A stretch of 64,000 nt of DNA, taken from positions 1-64,000 of the forward strand of contig JADNYV010000154.1 in assembly GCA_015501055.1 (NCBI GenBank), read 5' to 3'. The stretch is from Mucidula mucida. Lineage: Eukaryota > Basidiomycota > Agaricomycetes > Agaricales > Physalacriaceae. Positions 45,985-57,367 of this stretch are shown in pieces. The notes below the pieces were generated by a model. The model was not told the DNA's origin. It did no database searches and saw only the letters and a program-made list of their open reading frames with translations. The position numbers were made by a program, and so were the translations under genes. Position 1 is the stretch's first letter, and each line of letters starts with the position of its first letter.

Positions 45985-46860
45985 CGATCACTCTTATAAA
46001 GATTTCTCTTCGATGACGTAGGTGGCGCAACCTCTTAGCGTCGATCATTATGACGCATAATCAACGGATGGACGAATAAGCAACGACGTGAGATATGATG
46101 TCTGCAAGGTGTCAGGCACCTCGTTCCCGACGGATTTGTGCACGAGCCGGTTTCGTGATACACTTTTACTCCAGTTAGGCAGGAAGGTGAATGTATTTCG
46201 GAACCCTGGAGCAGGCGATGCGCCATTCGAGTCTGTCAAAAAACTATATTGAGCCGTAGTCAGGAGATTAATATATGTTGTAGTGGTCAACACCGACATT
46301 AGTATCGGGATGTCGACCAAACGCTGCGTCAGCCGTTTGTACGTTGTACTCACTAGTACCACAGCCTATATGTTTGGGCGGCCTGCCGGTGTGTTCCGAG
46401 ACAGAGCCTCCAGCATTACCGGAGGGCCTTAGTCGCATGCCGCAGGACCACTCGGAAATTAAAGATGGAAGCAACGTGTGAGAACACTCTACTCAAACAA
46501 AGGTGCTTCCTTTCATTCTTGTACTGAGCTGCCCTTGGATACCGGCATTCAATTGGCATGTAGTCAATTCGACGTAGAGGAAATGTATAGTAGGTAATCG
46601 AAAATCATGGATACCAATGGCAACGGAAAAAGTATGTACTACAGCGACTTCGAAGTCCCAAACGTACGAGTAGTAGTATCGTAAAATCTTAGCTTAAGGC
46701 GCCTTGCCCCAATAGACCAACGAGCAAATCAGATATGTACAGTACTTATCATGAGCAATGACGATGTGACGAGGGACATGTATATATACTCGCAAAGAAA
46801 AGAGCATTTGGAATAAGTATCCTAACGGCGCCGTACATCGCTATTGTTTTTGAGTGTGTT
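45985..46860. other. Intergenic, no gene seen
   Basis: Short frames only. AT-rich towards the 3' side of the next minus-strand gene. Confidence 0.4.
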
Positions 46861-46875
46861 CCGAATGCAGTCAAA

Positions 46876-48751
46876 TTAGCCGGCCCAGCCTTTCAGCGAA
46901 CTGCTTCCAGAGGAATGTGGCGAGCCGTATGCGGACTGCGGCTCGTATGCGGAGTCCTGGTACATGCCACCAGCATCAAACGACCCGGTCGAATAGAAGT
47001 CTGCATCCGTGTGGTTGGATTTCGCAGCAGAGGTTCGCGGCACCTCGTCGTAATAGTACGCAGGTTCGGGGGATGGCGCCTTAACCATGTATGGTGGATA
47101 CGCGTCGACTATTGTCTCAGGCAGCGTGCTCTGAGAATGCGACGTCTGTGGAGATGCGATGGGACCTGGCCCTGGGTCGCTAAAAGTTGGTTGGTGGGAC
47201 GGGAACGGCGGCGAAGTGTGAAATTCGTCATCGTAGGGGTACCAATTACCCCCATGGGGGCGCATAGCAGGGAACGCCACGTCGGATGATCTCTCGGTAG
47301 ACTGGGAGGACGCAGATCTAACTGCAGATGGGGAAGCCTGAGCACTGTAGGTGTAGAGACCGCCGGTAGTAGTACCATATGGATGCATCCTCCCGGAGAT
47401 TGGACTCGTACTTGTATGACGCAGTCGTGGTGAGGGCGACTTGAGCGTCAAGAGCGTCCTGGAGTTGCGTACCGTCGGCTTTTCATCGCGAAAAAATGGC
47501 GCCCGGACAGGCTTCGCGCCGTAGACCTTCTTCTTAGTAAGACCATGCACTTGTTGCAACTGGGCGACGAGGCTAGGCGGCTCATTCGGGGAAGTCGCTG
47601 CCGAAATTTGCGTTGGTACGAAGGTTTCTTGAGTAGAGCTGCGTAGGGCTTGTGTATTGTGACCAAAGTCGCTTCTGAAAGAAGACTACAGAAGAGAGGG
47701 AATGACAATATGAGTATCAAATATCACGGGCCATGACGAGAGGTTACGTACGTCGGTCAAGGGATCTAAGAGACAAAGGAGGACAGATGCAAGACGAATC
47801 AAGATTTGCTCTTCTGCAAAGGGGCGCGACGAACCTTGGAACCTGCGGGTGTGATAGGCGGAGGCTTCTCCGTGACGACGAGATTTCACGGAGCAGCGCA
47901 CCGTGAAAGTGTCGGTCTCGGTCGGCAGCCTCAGTGATTGCTCGGTACTTTGTTGCAATAGCATCTATGTAACGTTGGTCAGGGGATAGAGGGATAGACT
48001 GGGAAGTCGCTGCATGCCCTCACCGTTTCGTTAAATAAAGCATTCAGTACCCACACATCTTGACGGATGCTGAGGACCATATGACACTGTATGTCTGCCT
48101 GCACACAAACGCGAGTCAAATGAATGGTCGGGGCCTGTAAATCAATAGTCCTACCCGCGCAAGGCCTTCGGCTAAGCCAGACCACTGATCGCCGCCAAAC
48201 GAACTGGAATTCGAAATGCCACCAGAGCTACCAGCAGGCATCGATGCTGCGATGATGAGTAGGTTTCGAATAGCGCCAGGCAATTTCAGGCTCGCTGAAG
48301 ACAAAATCTGGTTGATGGAATGAGACATTTTCCGTTCAAAGGCACCTCCACGACGTACATCGATGGCGTTCCAAATGTCAACTGCCGACAGTACGTTCCG
48401 AGCATCAAAATTGAATTCAACATCGTCGAGACACGCTTCCAGGCTGTCGCATTGTCGCACAGCAGTTGGACCGGGCTGTCCAGAGACAGGTAGGGTCTCG
48501 AGGACGAAAGAAGACTTCTATCATATGTTTTAGCGTCGCGTGAAAAAGACGATAGTAAATCGCACCGTCGCTTCGGGATACCTGGCCTCGAGGTGGGAGA
48601 GCAAAATCCGCACGTAGTGATCGCGTAGATCGGACCAGAAGGATGAAACCGTCTTCGAGTTCTCGATAAGGACAAGGGTTACAACGGCAGGCGGGTTCAA
48701 TGGCCTGAAGAGCTCGGAAGGCGCCATTCCTGGCGTGAAGGGGAGGGTCAT
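46876..48751 (-). CDS. Mediator subunit 25-like VWA-domain protein
   Basis: ATG at 48751 (MTLPFTPGMAPSELF). Exon 1 encodes VVTLVLIENSKTVSSFW..LRDHYV, the first strand and helix of a VWA fold as in Med25. After an intron (GTGCGA...GATAG) exon 2 gives RQCDSLEACLDDVEF, then RNLLIIAASMPA and WSGLAEGLAR. Exon 3 gives IQCHMVLSIRQDVWVLNALF, like the last VWA strand. Later exons include SLVAQLQQVHGLTKKKVYG, then a ~200-residue disordered tail rich in Ser, Pro and Tyr ending SLKGWAG. Med25 links activators to the RNA polymerase II Mediator complex. Exon borders beyond exon 2 are approximate. Confidence 0.55.
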
Positions 48752-48859
48752 AATCGTTAAGAAAGGAGCAATATTATTCCTGTGCCGAGGAACAGTAATG
48801 CCTCTACGAAGAGTAATAGTCGTCAAAGCTTTCGCGAGAGCTAAAAGAACAGCGGTGGG

Positions 48860-50400
48860 TCTGCGAAGAAGGATGCGATGGAACCTCCGAGGGATCCCTG
48901 ACGGTCGGCCTTAATAATCTTTAAACATGGAATGGTGAATCCAAAAAATACTTGGTCGGACTTTCTAAACTGACACCGCGGAACGCGAAAAGCAGATCGC
49001 TGCAACGTAGAGACAGCAGCTCGGTGCTGGCACCGTCGGGACAGAGGATATCTATGCTGGGTCGCTGTTCCGGTTCTCGGTTCAGAAAGGAACTGTAGCA
49101 ACGAAAGTCAACCTCGGAACGTCCAATTTATGTAATGCGCTTCTCTTCACACCTGAAATGGAATGAGCGCCGAGGACTCGTGTTTACAGCACGGAATCTT
49201 GAAACAAAACCAAGTCAGATTTGAGGGAATAGGGACTGCTGGCTCGACCTACGGAGTGACAAGCCAAGAAGAGGATGGCCCACACGGGACGGGATGACAT
49301 AGAAAATGTACGGCACTGGTATTTAAAGTTGTCGCAATCACCTCTCACGACTCCAGAGATGGCAGGAAGCTACCACGAATGTGGCCCTAGATCCAGCACG
49401 TGGTGAGTAGCTCGTCTCGGACTTGGAAATACACCACGCCAACCGTGAGCAGTCACCTTTCGAGGATTCCCAATGCTAACAACACTCCTACACAACTCCT
49501 ACCAGCGCGGTATGCAGAGATTGCCCCGCCATATGTTCGACTTGCATCCTGTTATCGATTTGCGTGCCGACCCTTTTGGGTTTAAGGATGACGTGGGACG
49601 TGAGTTCCCTTGAAAAGAATCAGATGAGTCTGATAATTCCCAGATAAATGTTAAGATAGCTCCGTAAAGAGGAACGGAACGCGCTAGACACAGAACGAAG
49701 TAGCATACGATGCGTATTGGTCGGGAGTGTTAATCAACGAAGAATGCGCCCGTGTAAAAAGACCGGGATCCGAAAGACAGCCAGGGCAAAGTTAGGTCAA
49801 CGCAAAAGACTGGGCATCCCGTCATGCAGTCATTTGATAAGTACCGTTTTACTGCTGTGGAAAGTTAGATTTCCCAGGACGCCCTTTACGATAGTCGAGA
49901 CATACCGCGGTCGAAAGGTGCAGAGACACCGACCGAACCGAGATCAGGAACGCGATCGGACTCTCACGAGCACTTGCGCGAGCACTTGTTGGAAGCCGGA
50001 GGCCTCATCGATTACAGGATTGCAGCAAGCAGGTGACCTCCTGCGCTGTGCCACTAACGAAACAACCATTCAGTCGTTGCCAAGCAAATAGGAGTAGAAC
50101 GCGCTCGTACGCTTGGTACTCGGCGATGCTCGACACAGGTCCGTAGGAGACGAAAGAAGCTATTTCAGAGTAATACTGATAGACGCGAGTCAGGGCGTCA
50201 GGTGTTACGTGCGACGAGAGAAAAATAAAGTGAAGTTCGCTCACCGATTTGTAAATGAGCTACGTGCCAGAGGACGACTTTCAAGAGATGAAGGAAGACA
50301 AGGCGATCACAGGATGGTGATGACGCGAAAGAGTTGTGAAATGCAACAAACCCTTACTGCAGACAGATGGCGGAAAAAAAGGATGTCCTGAAAATGCGGC
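48860..50400. other. Intergenic, no supported gene
   Basis: Several short frames on both strands without signatures. A plus-strand frame at 49717-50091 is basic and low in conserved pattern. Confidence 0.4.
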
Positions 50401-51011
50401 TGAGAATAACAGACGTGATAGGATAGCTACTTACCTGGCCTGGATGCGTCCGTGGTAGGAGGTGGAAGTACGTTACGGACTCTATGAGACTCAACGGTAG
50501 GATCCTCCTCTTATTCTACCAGTCGTATGGCAAAAACAAGCTCTCGTCATTGCTTCGTGAAGCGCGAGTCTGATATAATAAGTATTTTGGCCTCAGAGGA
50601 AGATGGGGATGGTTACTTTTATATCCTCCCGCCTCCAGACAAGAGCAACCAGACGAAGTATAGAACTTGGGGAAGTAGACCGGTTTTTTATGTAACTTGC
50701 GTCCACAGCAAGATGTCACATCGTCCTCTCAATGCAAGAAGGAAGGAATGTGTATGGCTCAATGAGATCTTCCAACGTGAAAAGGAAACCGATGCGCCCG
50801 TATACAGGTGGCACATATGTTGGGAATACAGGCCTCGTTGCGAATGCCTTCCTATGGAACGGAGAGAACGCGAATACAACCAAGTAGATCGCATGACCAC
50901 CCGCGCATTCATGCCATTCCTTGGATGGTGTTTTTCTAGTTAAGGTAAGGAAGGCGGGACGAAAGACAAACGAAATGAAAGGCGAACGAACAGGCGTGTG
51001 CGAACATTGAA
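50401..51011 (+). repeat. Fifth copy of the promoter-like repeat module
   Basis: Contains a dispersed motif copy near 50808 (GGCACATATGTTGGGAATA then CAGGCCTCG) and flanks similar to 20.8 and 25.5 kb (CGATGCGCCC). The 138-codon frame 50527-50943 crosses this repeat and is probably fortuitous. Confidence 0.45.
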
Positions 51012-52050
51012 TTCAATCTCCGATCAAAATTTCTCAGTGGCTTCGGCCCCAGGTCATATTTTCTTCCCCGAGACGTCATGTATTCCTCCAATCTGCAGGT
51101 GCGCACCGTGTATACAATTATTGGACACTATACCAAACGAAATCCTTTCTGACATCTTCGACATCGCCTGACCCCGCTGCATCGCCTGCCTGTGCGAAAT
51201 GCCCATCTGACAATGCTCTCTTTCCTTATCCAAATTCCGTCTCCGATTACGCGCTTCGTCGAACGCCATGCGCACTCGTTGCGCCCCTCTGACAATACTT
51301 TTCCGGGTACCTGTACATTTTACTCTATGACCTCTATGGTCGCCTTTGGAAATCGTGGGTATCGACGGGTGTTGATGAATCATTACCCTCATACGTCAAC
51401 GTCGAAACTCCTCCAGAACCGGATGTGGTCCGTAGTCTCGTAAACCGACTCAACGACAGAAGATGTAAGAATTGCCGGCTATTATTGCTCGATGATGCCG
51501 TCTCTTCGGCGTCTCTATCTCCAAACGTTGCAGGAATGGCCTACGATGTCGACGTGTGCCTGCTTCACTCGAACTGCTTGCCACTTGACGTCCCTCCGAC
51601 TACCACAGCTCACGGTGCACGTCCTTCCTGTACTGTTTCAGTGCGATCGGACGCTGGTACTTAGATCTCAGTCCGACGGACTCATCATGATGTCCATTGT
51701 ACCATTTTGGAGGATATTGCTGAGGGGAGTGGATATGTTGGGCGCACGGGCTAAAAGCGACCCGGTGCTACAGGTGTCGCGAGTTTTGTAGACTGTTCGG
51801 AGACGATGGAGTCGGATGAAGAGTATTTCATGACAAGTATCTTGGATGAAATGAGGCCTTCAGAGACCGCGGTTTGTCTTATACAGATCGACAGCGACGA
51901 ACGAGAAAGAAGGTGGGATACATGCTGTGCAATTGACTTTTGTTTCCTCTGTGGGTCTTTATCTAAAGCTTCAAAGAAGTCATATTTGGAATGTACGCGG
52001 ACTTTGTTAGGCCAACCGGTGCCGGTACTAGTGGGATTGTTTGAAGGCTG
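51012..52050 (+). pseudogene. F-box/LRR-like gene relic
   Basis: Starts with the palindrome form TTCAATCTCCGATCAAA (51012-51028). The frame from about 51110 reads LDTIPNEILSDIFDIA, a clear F-box helix, then hits a stop at 51166. Further on, another frame (51492-51788) reads LRRLYLQTLQEW, then LTSLRLPQLTV and CDRTLVLRS, like leucine-rich repeats. The pieces are in different frames with stops between, and no consistent splice model was found. It seems to be the least damaged member of the F-box family whose 5' regions are scattered in 20-37 kb. Confidence 0.4.
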
Positions 52051-52071
52051 AATTGATGATTGTTACAAGAT

Positions 52072-53100
52072 TCATGTGGTAAATGTATAGAATGATGATT
52101 GATATGGCATCTGATTAAACCTGAAGTGCTCTGGAACCGCCGCCGATCTCCATCCTTTATCCTCCAACTCACCTCGGCGCACCATATCCATGAACCTCGT
52201 CATCTTGAGCTCGTACGGCGCGAAGCTCGCATGAAAATCATTAGCTGTCATGAACCGAGGCGCTTGATGTTGGGGTATGAACAACGATGATTCTAACGGC
52301 GACAGCGCCGAGGCGTCTGTCGACAAAGAAGAGTGCGATACGGCCATAGGCGACGAAGGTGACGCATCCCCCGACGAGCGCCATGATAACGGTGCCAGAT
52401 CCACGCGGTCCATGTCTTCGCCGATCGCACGAAGTAGCCGCTCACTAAGAGTCGGCTGCTTCTGTTTATCGAGGTGCGATATCTGCCCCATAGACGCATG
52501 TCTGATGGGCGATGAAGATGGTAGAGACATTGGCGAAACGATAGGCGTCGTCGTCGGTGTAGGGACCTGGATGTTCACAGTTTGAATTGGAGGTGGTGAT
52601 GTTCGTTGGCCTTTCGTTCGCTCGCTTCCAGCCCTCCTATACTCCGGCTCTGGGCTGGTCGTGCTCGGTGTCGGCAGCCGACCCGCACCCGTCTGAGACT
52701 GTCGTTCTCTTCTTCGTGCAATCCATTCATGCACAAATCCGCCGTTACATTGAAACCGCGTGCCCATATAGCGACAAGCTCGTCAGAGGGATGCGGCGTC
52801 TCATTGAAACAGATAGCCAGTTCCGCTTCGGCTTGAGGAGTGAACGCTGGCCTGGCGCCGCTCACAGAAAGGAGCTCCGTTTTGCGTGTCTGCTGCCTGT
52901 GTTTCGCAAACCAGGCAGTCAATTTTGGCTCGTCATAGTGGCTATTACCAGCTACCTGTAACGCCGAGTTAGGTAGTGACTGCGAGCAGGAACGGGGGGT
53001 CACGTACTATCACGTTCCGGAGTAGCTCTAGTTTCTGATCTCGAGTAGGCTTGTGGGAGACGTTCTCGTAGAATGCTGGAGGACAAATCAGACTATTGCT
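52072..53100 (-). CDS. Homeodomain-like protein with disordered tail, one apparent frameshift
   Basis: An upstream exon ending at about 53009 reads ICPPAFYENVSHKPTRDQKLEL. After an intron (GTACGT..TTACAG) the next exon gives EPKLTAWFAKHRQQTRK, then ARPAFTPQAEAELAICFNETPHPSDELVAIWARGF (seen as TPQAEAELAICFNETP and ELVAIWARGF). The third-helix segment FVHEWIARRRERQ continues only in the -1 frame: one base seems missing near 52735. The remaining ~200 residues are Ser/Pro-rich and end HFRFNQMPYQSSFYTFTT. This fits basidiomycete homeobox-like DNA-binding proteins. The true start exon was not found. Confidence 0.5.
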
Positions 53101-53299
53101 TTCATTATGAGCTGGAAGGAATACAGACCTTTGAGAATAATTCTACCGGCGTGGTTTAGAATTGGCTTGGACGTTCTCGCTGAAGACGACGAGGCTTCTA
53201 GTTGAAAACAGTTGTATAGCATCATTCGACTATAGCCAAAGAAAAAGTGTATCGTTGCAGCAGAAAGGAGAGCGATTTTTGGCAAAAGGGATTCATGGT

Positions 53300-54200
53300 C
53301 ATGGTAATAAGGCGACGCCTTTTGATTGCAGCTCCCGATTCGGCTGTCTGGCCACCTTGTTTTTTCTGTTATCGATATTGAGGTACAATCGATATACCTC
53401 GAGTAGTCTTCCGCCTGTCATGGGTCCCTTTGTGTGGTGGCTTTCCACCAATCATCTTTCGAGGTCAATACATTCACCCTATCCTGTTTCAGATCCATAT
53501 GTTCGACCCTTTGTTATATTTTCGTCTGGAAGAATATATAAACTAGCGGCCAAGATTACCCTTCCCTTATCTCTCGTCGCTGCCGCTTGCCCATGATACC
53601 TACACGAGCAGACTTGATTGTCGAAAGAGAAGTCTATTAACGGCAGATCTGGGGTCTCAATACGACATGGAAGGTGATAGAGGTTGCGTGACATGAGAGA
53701 TAACGCACACAGTGGCTTCAGAATGCATGGCCCATGCGACGTTGCAGGCTAACATCATGCCCAGTGGATTTGCGGCATCGAAATCTCACGGTAACGCGAA
53801 GACGTATCAATAGCGACTTCCGATCTTGGATTCCGCCTCTATGGACTAGCAAGGTGACTGCCAAGCATCACAGTAAGACGTCCGGACTGTAGATAAGGCG
53901 CCAACATTGAGAGGCTCTTTAATGAAGGTCCCAGCAAGAGACAAAAACACAGACAGTCAACCATTCTGGACATGTAGACGTAGAAGGAGCCATCACCTTC
54001 ATTCGGCTTTTATTAGTAGTATCAAAGCGGAGGACCTGCACTGGTCTACTTCTTTATAATCCGCAATATGACTGTTGACTGAAGGCTATCTGAAGTTCGG
54101 TGGAGCAGCTTGCATTCACGCAGCGGTGACCGGAGAAGTACTCAGAGAGCAGCATAAGTAATCCGGCCTACACCAAAGATTCGAGACAATGTGCATACAA
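53300..54200. other. Intergenic, no gene seen
   Basis: Plus-strand frame 53162-53596 is hydrophobic in places but has no family pattern. No RNA gene recognised. Confidence 0.4.
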
Positions 54201-54227
54201 TATAAGATCCGGAGCGCAACATCACTA

Positions 54228-56095
54228 CTAAGTTACCAGGTCCGCCCTGCACCGACCAGACGCGTCCCGAACGGACAACTCTCCGTCAGCAGACATATGG
54301 AGGAAAAATAAAAGGTTAATTGCTTCGCCGTGTCCATCTCCATTGGCAGCAGTAATGATAATCCGGCGCTGGCCAGCTTCAAGATTGATGTGAACCGAAC
54401 TTGTCGACCATTCCTTGAACTTTAGGACACCACGTCCGCCATCCAGAAAGTCTAGAACAATATCGCAATGGCGGGGCATATTTTCTTTGAGACGACGAGC
54501 ATTGTCTTGCAGGAGTGGAAGCGCAATCTCACTGGCAAGGAAATCAGCCTCCTGTTGGTCCGCTGATTTATTTGACTTGAGAATGAAATACGGAGAATGA
54601 AACGAGTGTTCGTACCTAACGTGCGACCTTCTGGTGCTGGAGCGCAGCCGGTATGCCCCCCGGCCCGCCAATCGACACACTGGCAAGTGCGGCTGCAATA
54701 ACGAACGAATTTACACCGGGAGCATACGTATCGCATTCGCGCTCGTCCTTGGGAGTGTTCGTCGCACTGGAGGCCATTATGTCAGGTCAATGCATCCATG
54801 CGTAGGCTGACATACCGCACGATTACCGCATCTGCGGATGTAAGCCTTCCGAATCTTTTCTCGAATCACAGCAATCTCGAGAAAGGCCCGCATCTCCGGA
54901 GAATAGAGATCGTCTCTGTACGTTTCGGACCGTAGGACGGCAGCGATGGGGCGCCTGCTAGCACGAATGAAGGACTGCCATACCAAAAACTTCTGCATGC
55001 GCTCTAGGATCTGCTTCATATGCTTCTGCAGACCGATCTCGCCATGGTCAATATCGCGTTGCCCGTTGGCCTCGTCCCACTGCACCAATAGTCGAAAGTC
55101 TGGCGACGACGTGAAGCCTAAATACCCCGACGATAGGATCTCGTTCGCGGCAGGTATACCAACCCATTGTATCAGCTTCTCGAGGCAGTACAACACGTGG
55201 TCTACTGTAGCCGCGTATGCCGTCATAGCTTGTTGGATTAGAAGTCGTGCAGCCTTTGGGGGCTGCATGCACGCCACGAGCCAGTGCGCACCCCGCTTCT
55301 CGCTCAACTGGCGAGCAAGAGTCTTATCTTCGGCGATGAGCAATCGGAGAAGCAAAAATCGGTCCATGAAGCGGCGCTCAGCCTCTCTGCCGTTCTCGAC
55401 CATCCGAGAGGCGTCGATGACGAACGCTGCGGCTATCTGTGCCGCGAGCTCTAGAGGAAGGTGTTGTCGATGGAAGCTGTAAAGAGCCTCAAGTATCCCC
55501 CAAACGCTCTTTGAAACCAGCTCTGTGGGACAGAAAAACCCCAATCGCACGAGAGAGGTCACAAGTTTTTGCGTTCCCTCTGGATCCCCGTAACAGACGT
55601 GAAATTGGGGCGTGCGCACCAGGAAATCGGCAAGATCTCTAGCTAGGGCTCCTACCAATTGGAACACGCTCGGATCCAAAGACAGACAGACGTCGTCGTC
55701 GAGGCGAGAAAGGAACATCATCCAACGCAGCACGCCAGGCCATATCGCCGCGTGAAACCGCTCGTCAGTCTTCGCAGGCTCCGCCAAGATGATTTGTACA
55801 GCGAGGCGAACTGGCAAGAGGCGGAGACGCTGACACCACAGCGTGCAGTCTACCTGCGTCTCGGGCGGGGCTTTATCCATGTCAAAAAGAGCAGGGAAGA
55901 GACCCCATGCTATGAAGTCCGTGAAGATCGATGAGCGCTGTCCAGGATGATTGTCCTTCTTTAACAGAGTCAGACAATCGACCAAGGCCTTTGGGGAGCC
56001 CGCAAGCGCCTGTGCCTAAATGACGGTTGATATTTGGGTTGAATGCCTCTCGAGAGTGTGCAAAAGCCTACCTTTAGATCTTCTCGAGGTATCAT
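54228..56095 (-). CDS. MYND-finger protein, paralogue 3, apparently intact
   Basis: Four exons, 56095-56072, 56015-54816, 54766-54616 and 54562-54228, total 1,710 nt (570 codons) with consistent phases. A 24-nt first exon (MIPREDLK) joins AQALAGSPKAL, which matches QALQGSPKAL of the paralogue at 18280-20219. The long helical region shares WPGVLRW, LSRLDDD and YIRRCGN with it. The MYND finger (CSRCKFVRYCSRTCQCVDW) is followed by APAPEG, then an exon starting at 54562 and the tail LDFLDGGRGVLKF. Introns fall at the same places as in the paralogue except for the extra 5' exon. Adaptor role inferred only. Confidence 0.8.
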
Positions 56096-56099
56096 GATG

Positions 56100-57360
56100 A
56101 AAGTTCTGCTCAGAGATTAGACGGCCCTGAACCCACCTCGCGGCGGTCAAATTATATTTGCGATTCCCGAAACAGCCACCACCTACCCATCCCAGACCAC
56201 CACCGTGTTTGCCTTGCGTACCTACTTTTCTTTGCGCGTTGAAGGCCACGGGTGACGGCCCGAGCTCGATAGGCGTGTGCTGTGACCCGAGCTCAATAGG
56301 CACAAGCATTTTCGTTGTCCTTTTTTTTGTTTTTTCCCACTGTGACGACATTGAAAGCTACGAGCCGAGCTCGATAACGTCCAATATGATAGCCACGACC
56401 CGAGCACGCTTGCTTTTGCGGGCAAGCCAAAAGAGTATTGGTGACTTCGTACAACAAACCCCAGCATGTAAGAACGACGATGTTTTATTTTCCTTTCTCT
56501 ATCCACATCCTCTGGTTTTGAGGACCGTGAATTTATTGGCGGCGCTTGCCGGACGATGGCAATGTGCCAAAAAGTTCCTTTCTCCTTGGATGGTCCTGCC
56601 GGACCTTGAAGGTGAGCTCGGCTTGCTGGAATGGTAAAGAGCGCAAGAGACGTACGAGACGATGTTATCGCGCGCGCACCTCTTCGAACCATCTGCGGAG
56701 AGGACTATCAACATCTTCGGGTGTGTGGGCTTGCTTATCTTATCTGCAGGCATGAAACGCCACACTCCGTGATGAAGTACGATACTACTTATGTGTTGCC
56801 TTGCTTCACCCATAAGCTCCCACGTTCCACTAGTAATCTAAATCGTAGAGAGGCTATCGAACAGCGAGCGACAGCTTGGACTGTCCGCTCCCCCCGTCTA
56901 TCAACTAAGGATAAGTACCTCCGAGTTTGTCGAATCGCACATAGATTTGCTACACCAAGATCTTGTGGGCTTACACGGCCTGTTCAAATCCCCAGGTCCG
57001 CTCACTGAAATGAAATGCGCGGTGTTCGACTATCCATCGTCCCCCGTAGAACCAACCTTACATACAAAGTAACCCACACCTCAGCGTTCAAGTCCGCACA
57101 TTCAAAAACCTCCTTTCATTCACACCCACCAAACAACCATCTTTTATGTAACATCATACTACACAAGTTCTCTTCAAACTTCATCTTCATCAATCATAAC
57201 TAACACGTCGTCGTCGTCGTGGTATACGTAGGTTAGGTTAGAGTTCGTGATCATTATTTAACAAAGAAAGAAAAAAAAAATGTCCGATTCCAAAAGACAG
57301 AGAGACAATACGTAAAAAAGAGTAAATAAAATAAACAGAACACGTAAATACAACACAACA
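56100..57360. other. Intergenic between MYND gene and flippase gene
   Basis: No supported gene. Four variants of the word CCCGAGCTCGATAG or CCCGAGCTCAATAG occur at 56250-56410, upstream of the MYND gene start. The 57205-57330 part is A-rich on the flippase 3' side. Confidence 0.4.
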
Positions 57361-57367
57361 CACACAA

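Noticed and set aside
50527..50943. 138-codon plus-strand ORF with WHICWEYRPRCEC
   Set aside because: It runs through a repeat copy shared with non-coding places at 20.8 and 25.5 kb, so the frame is likely chance.
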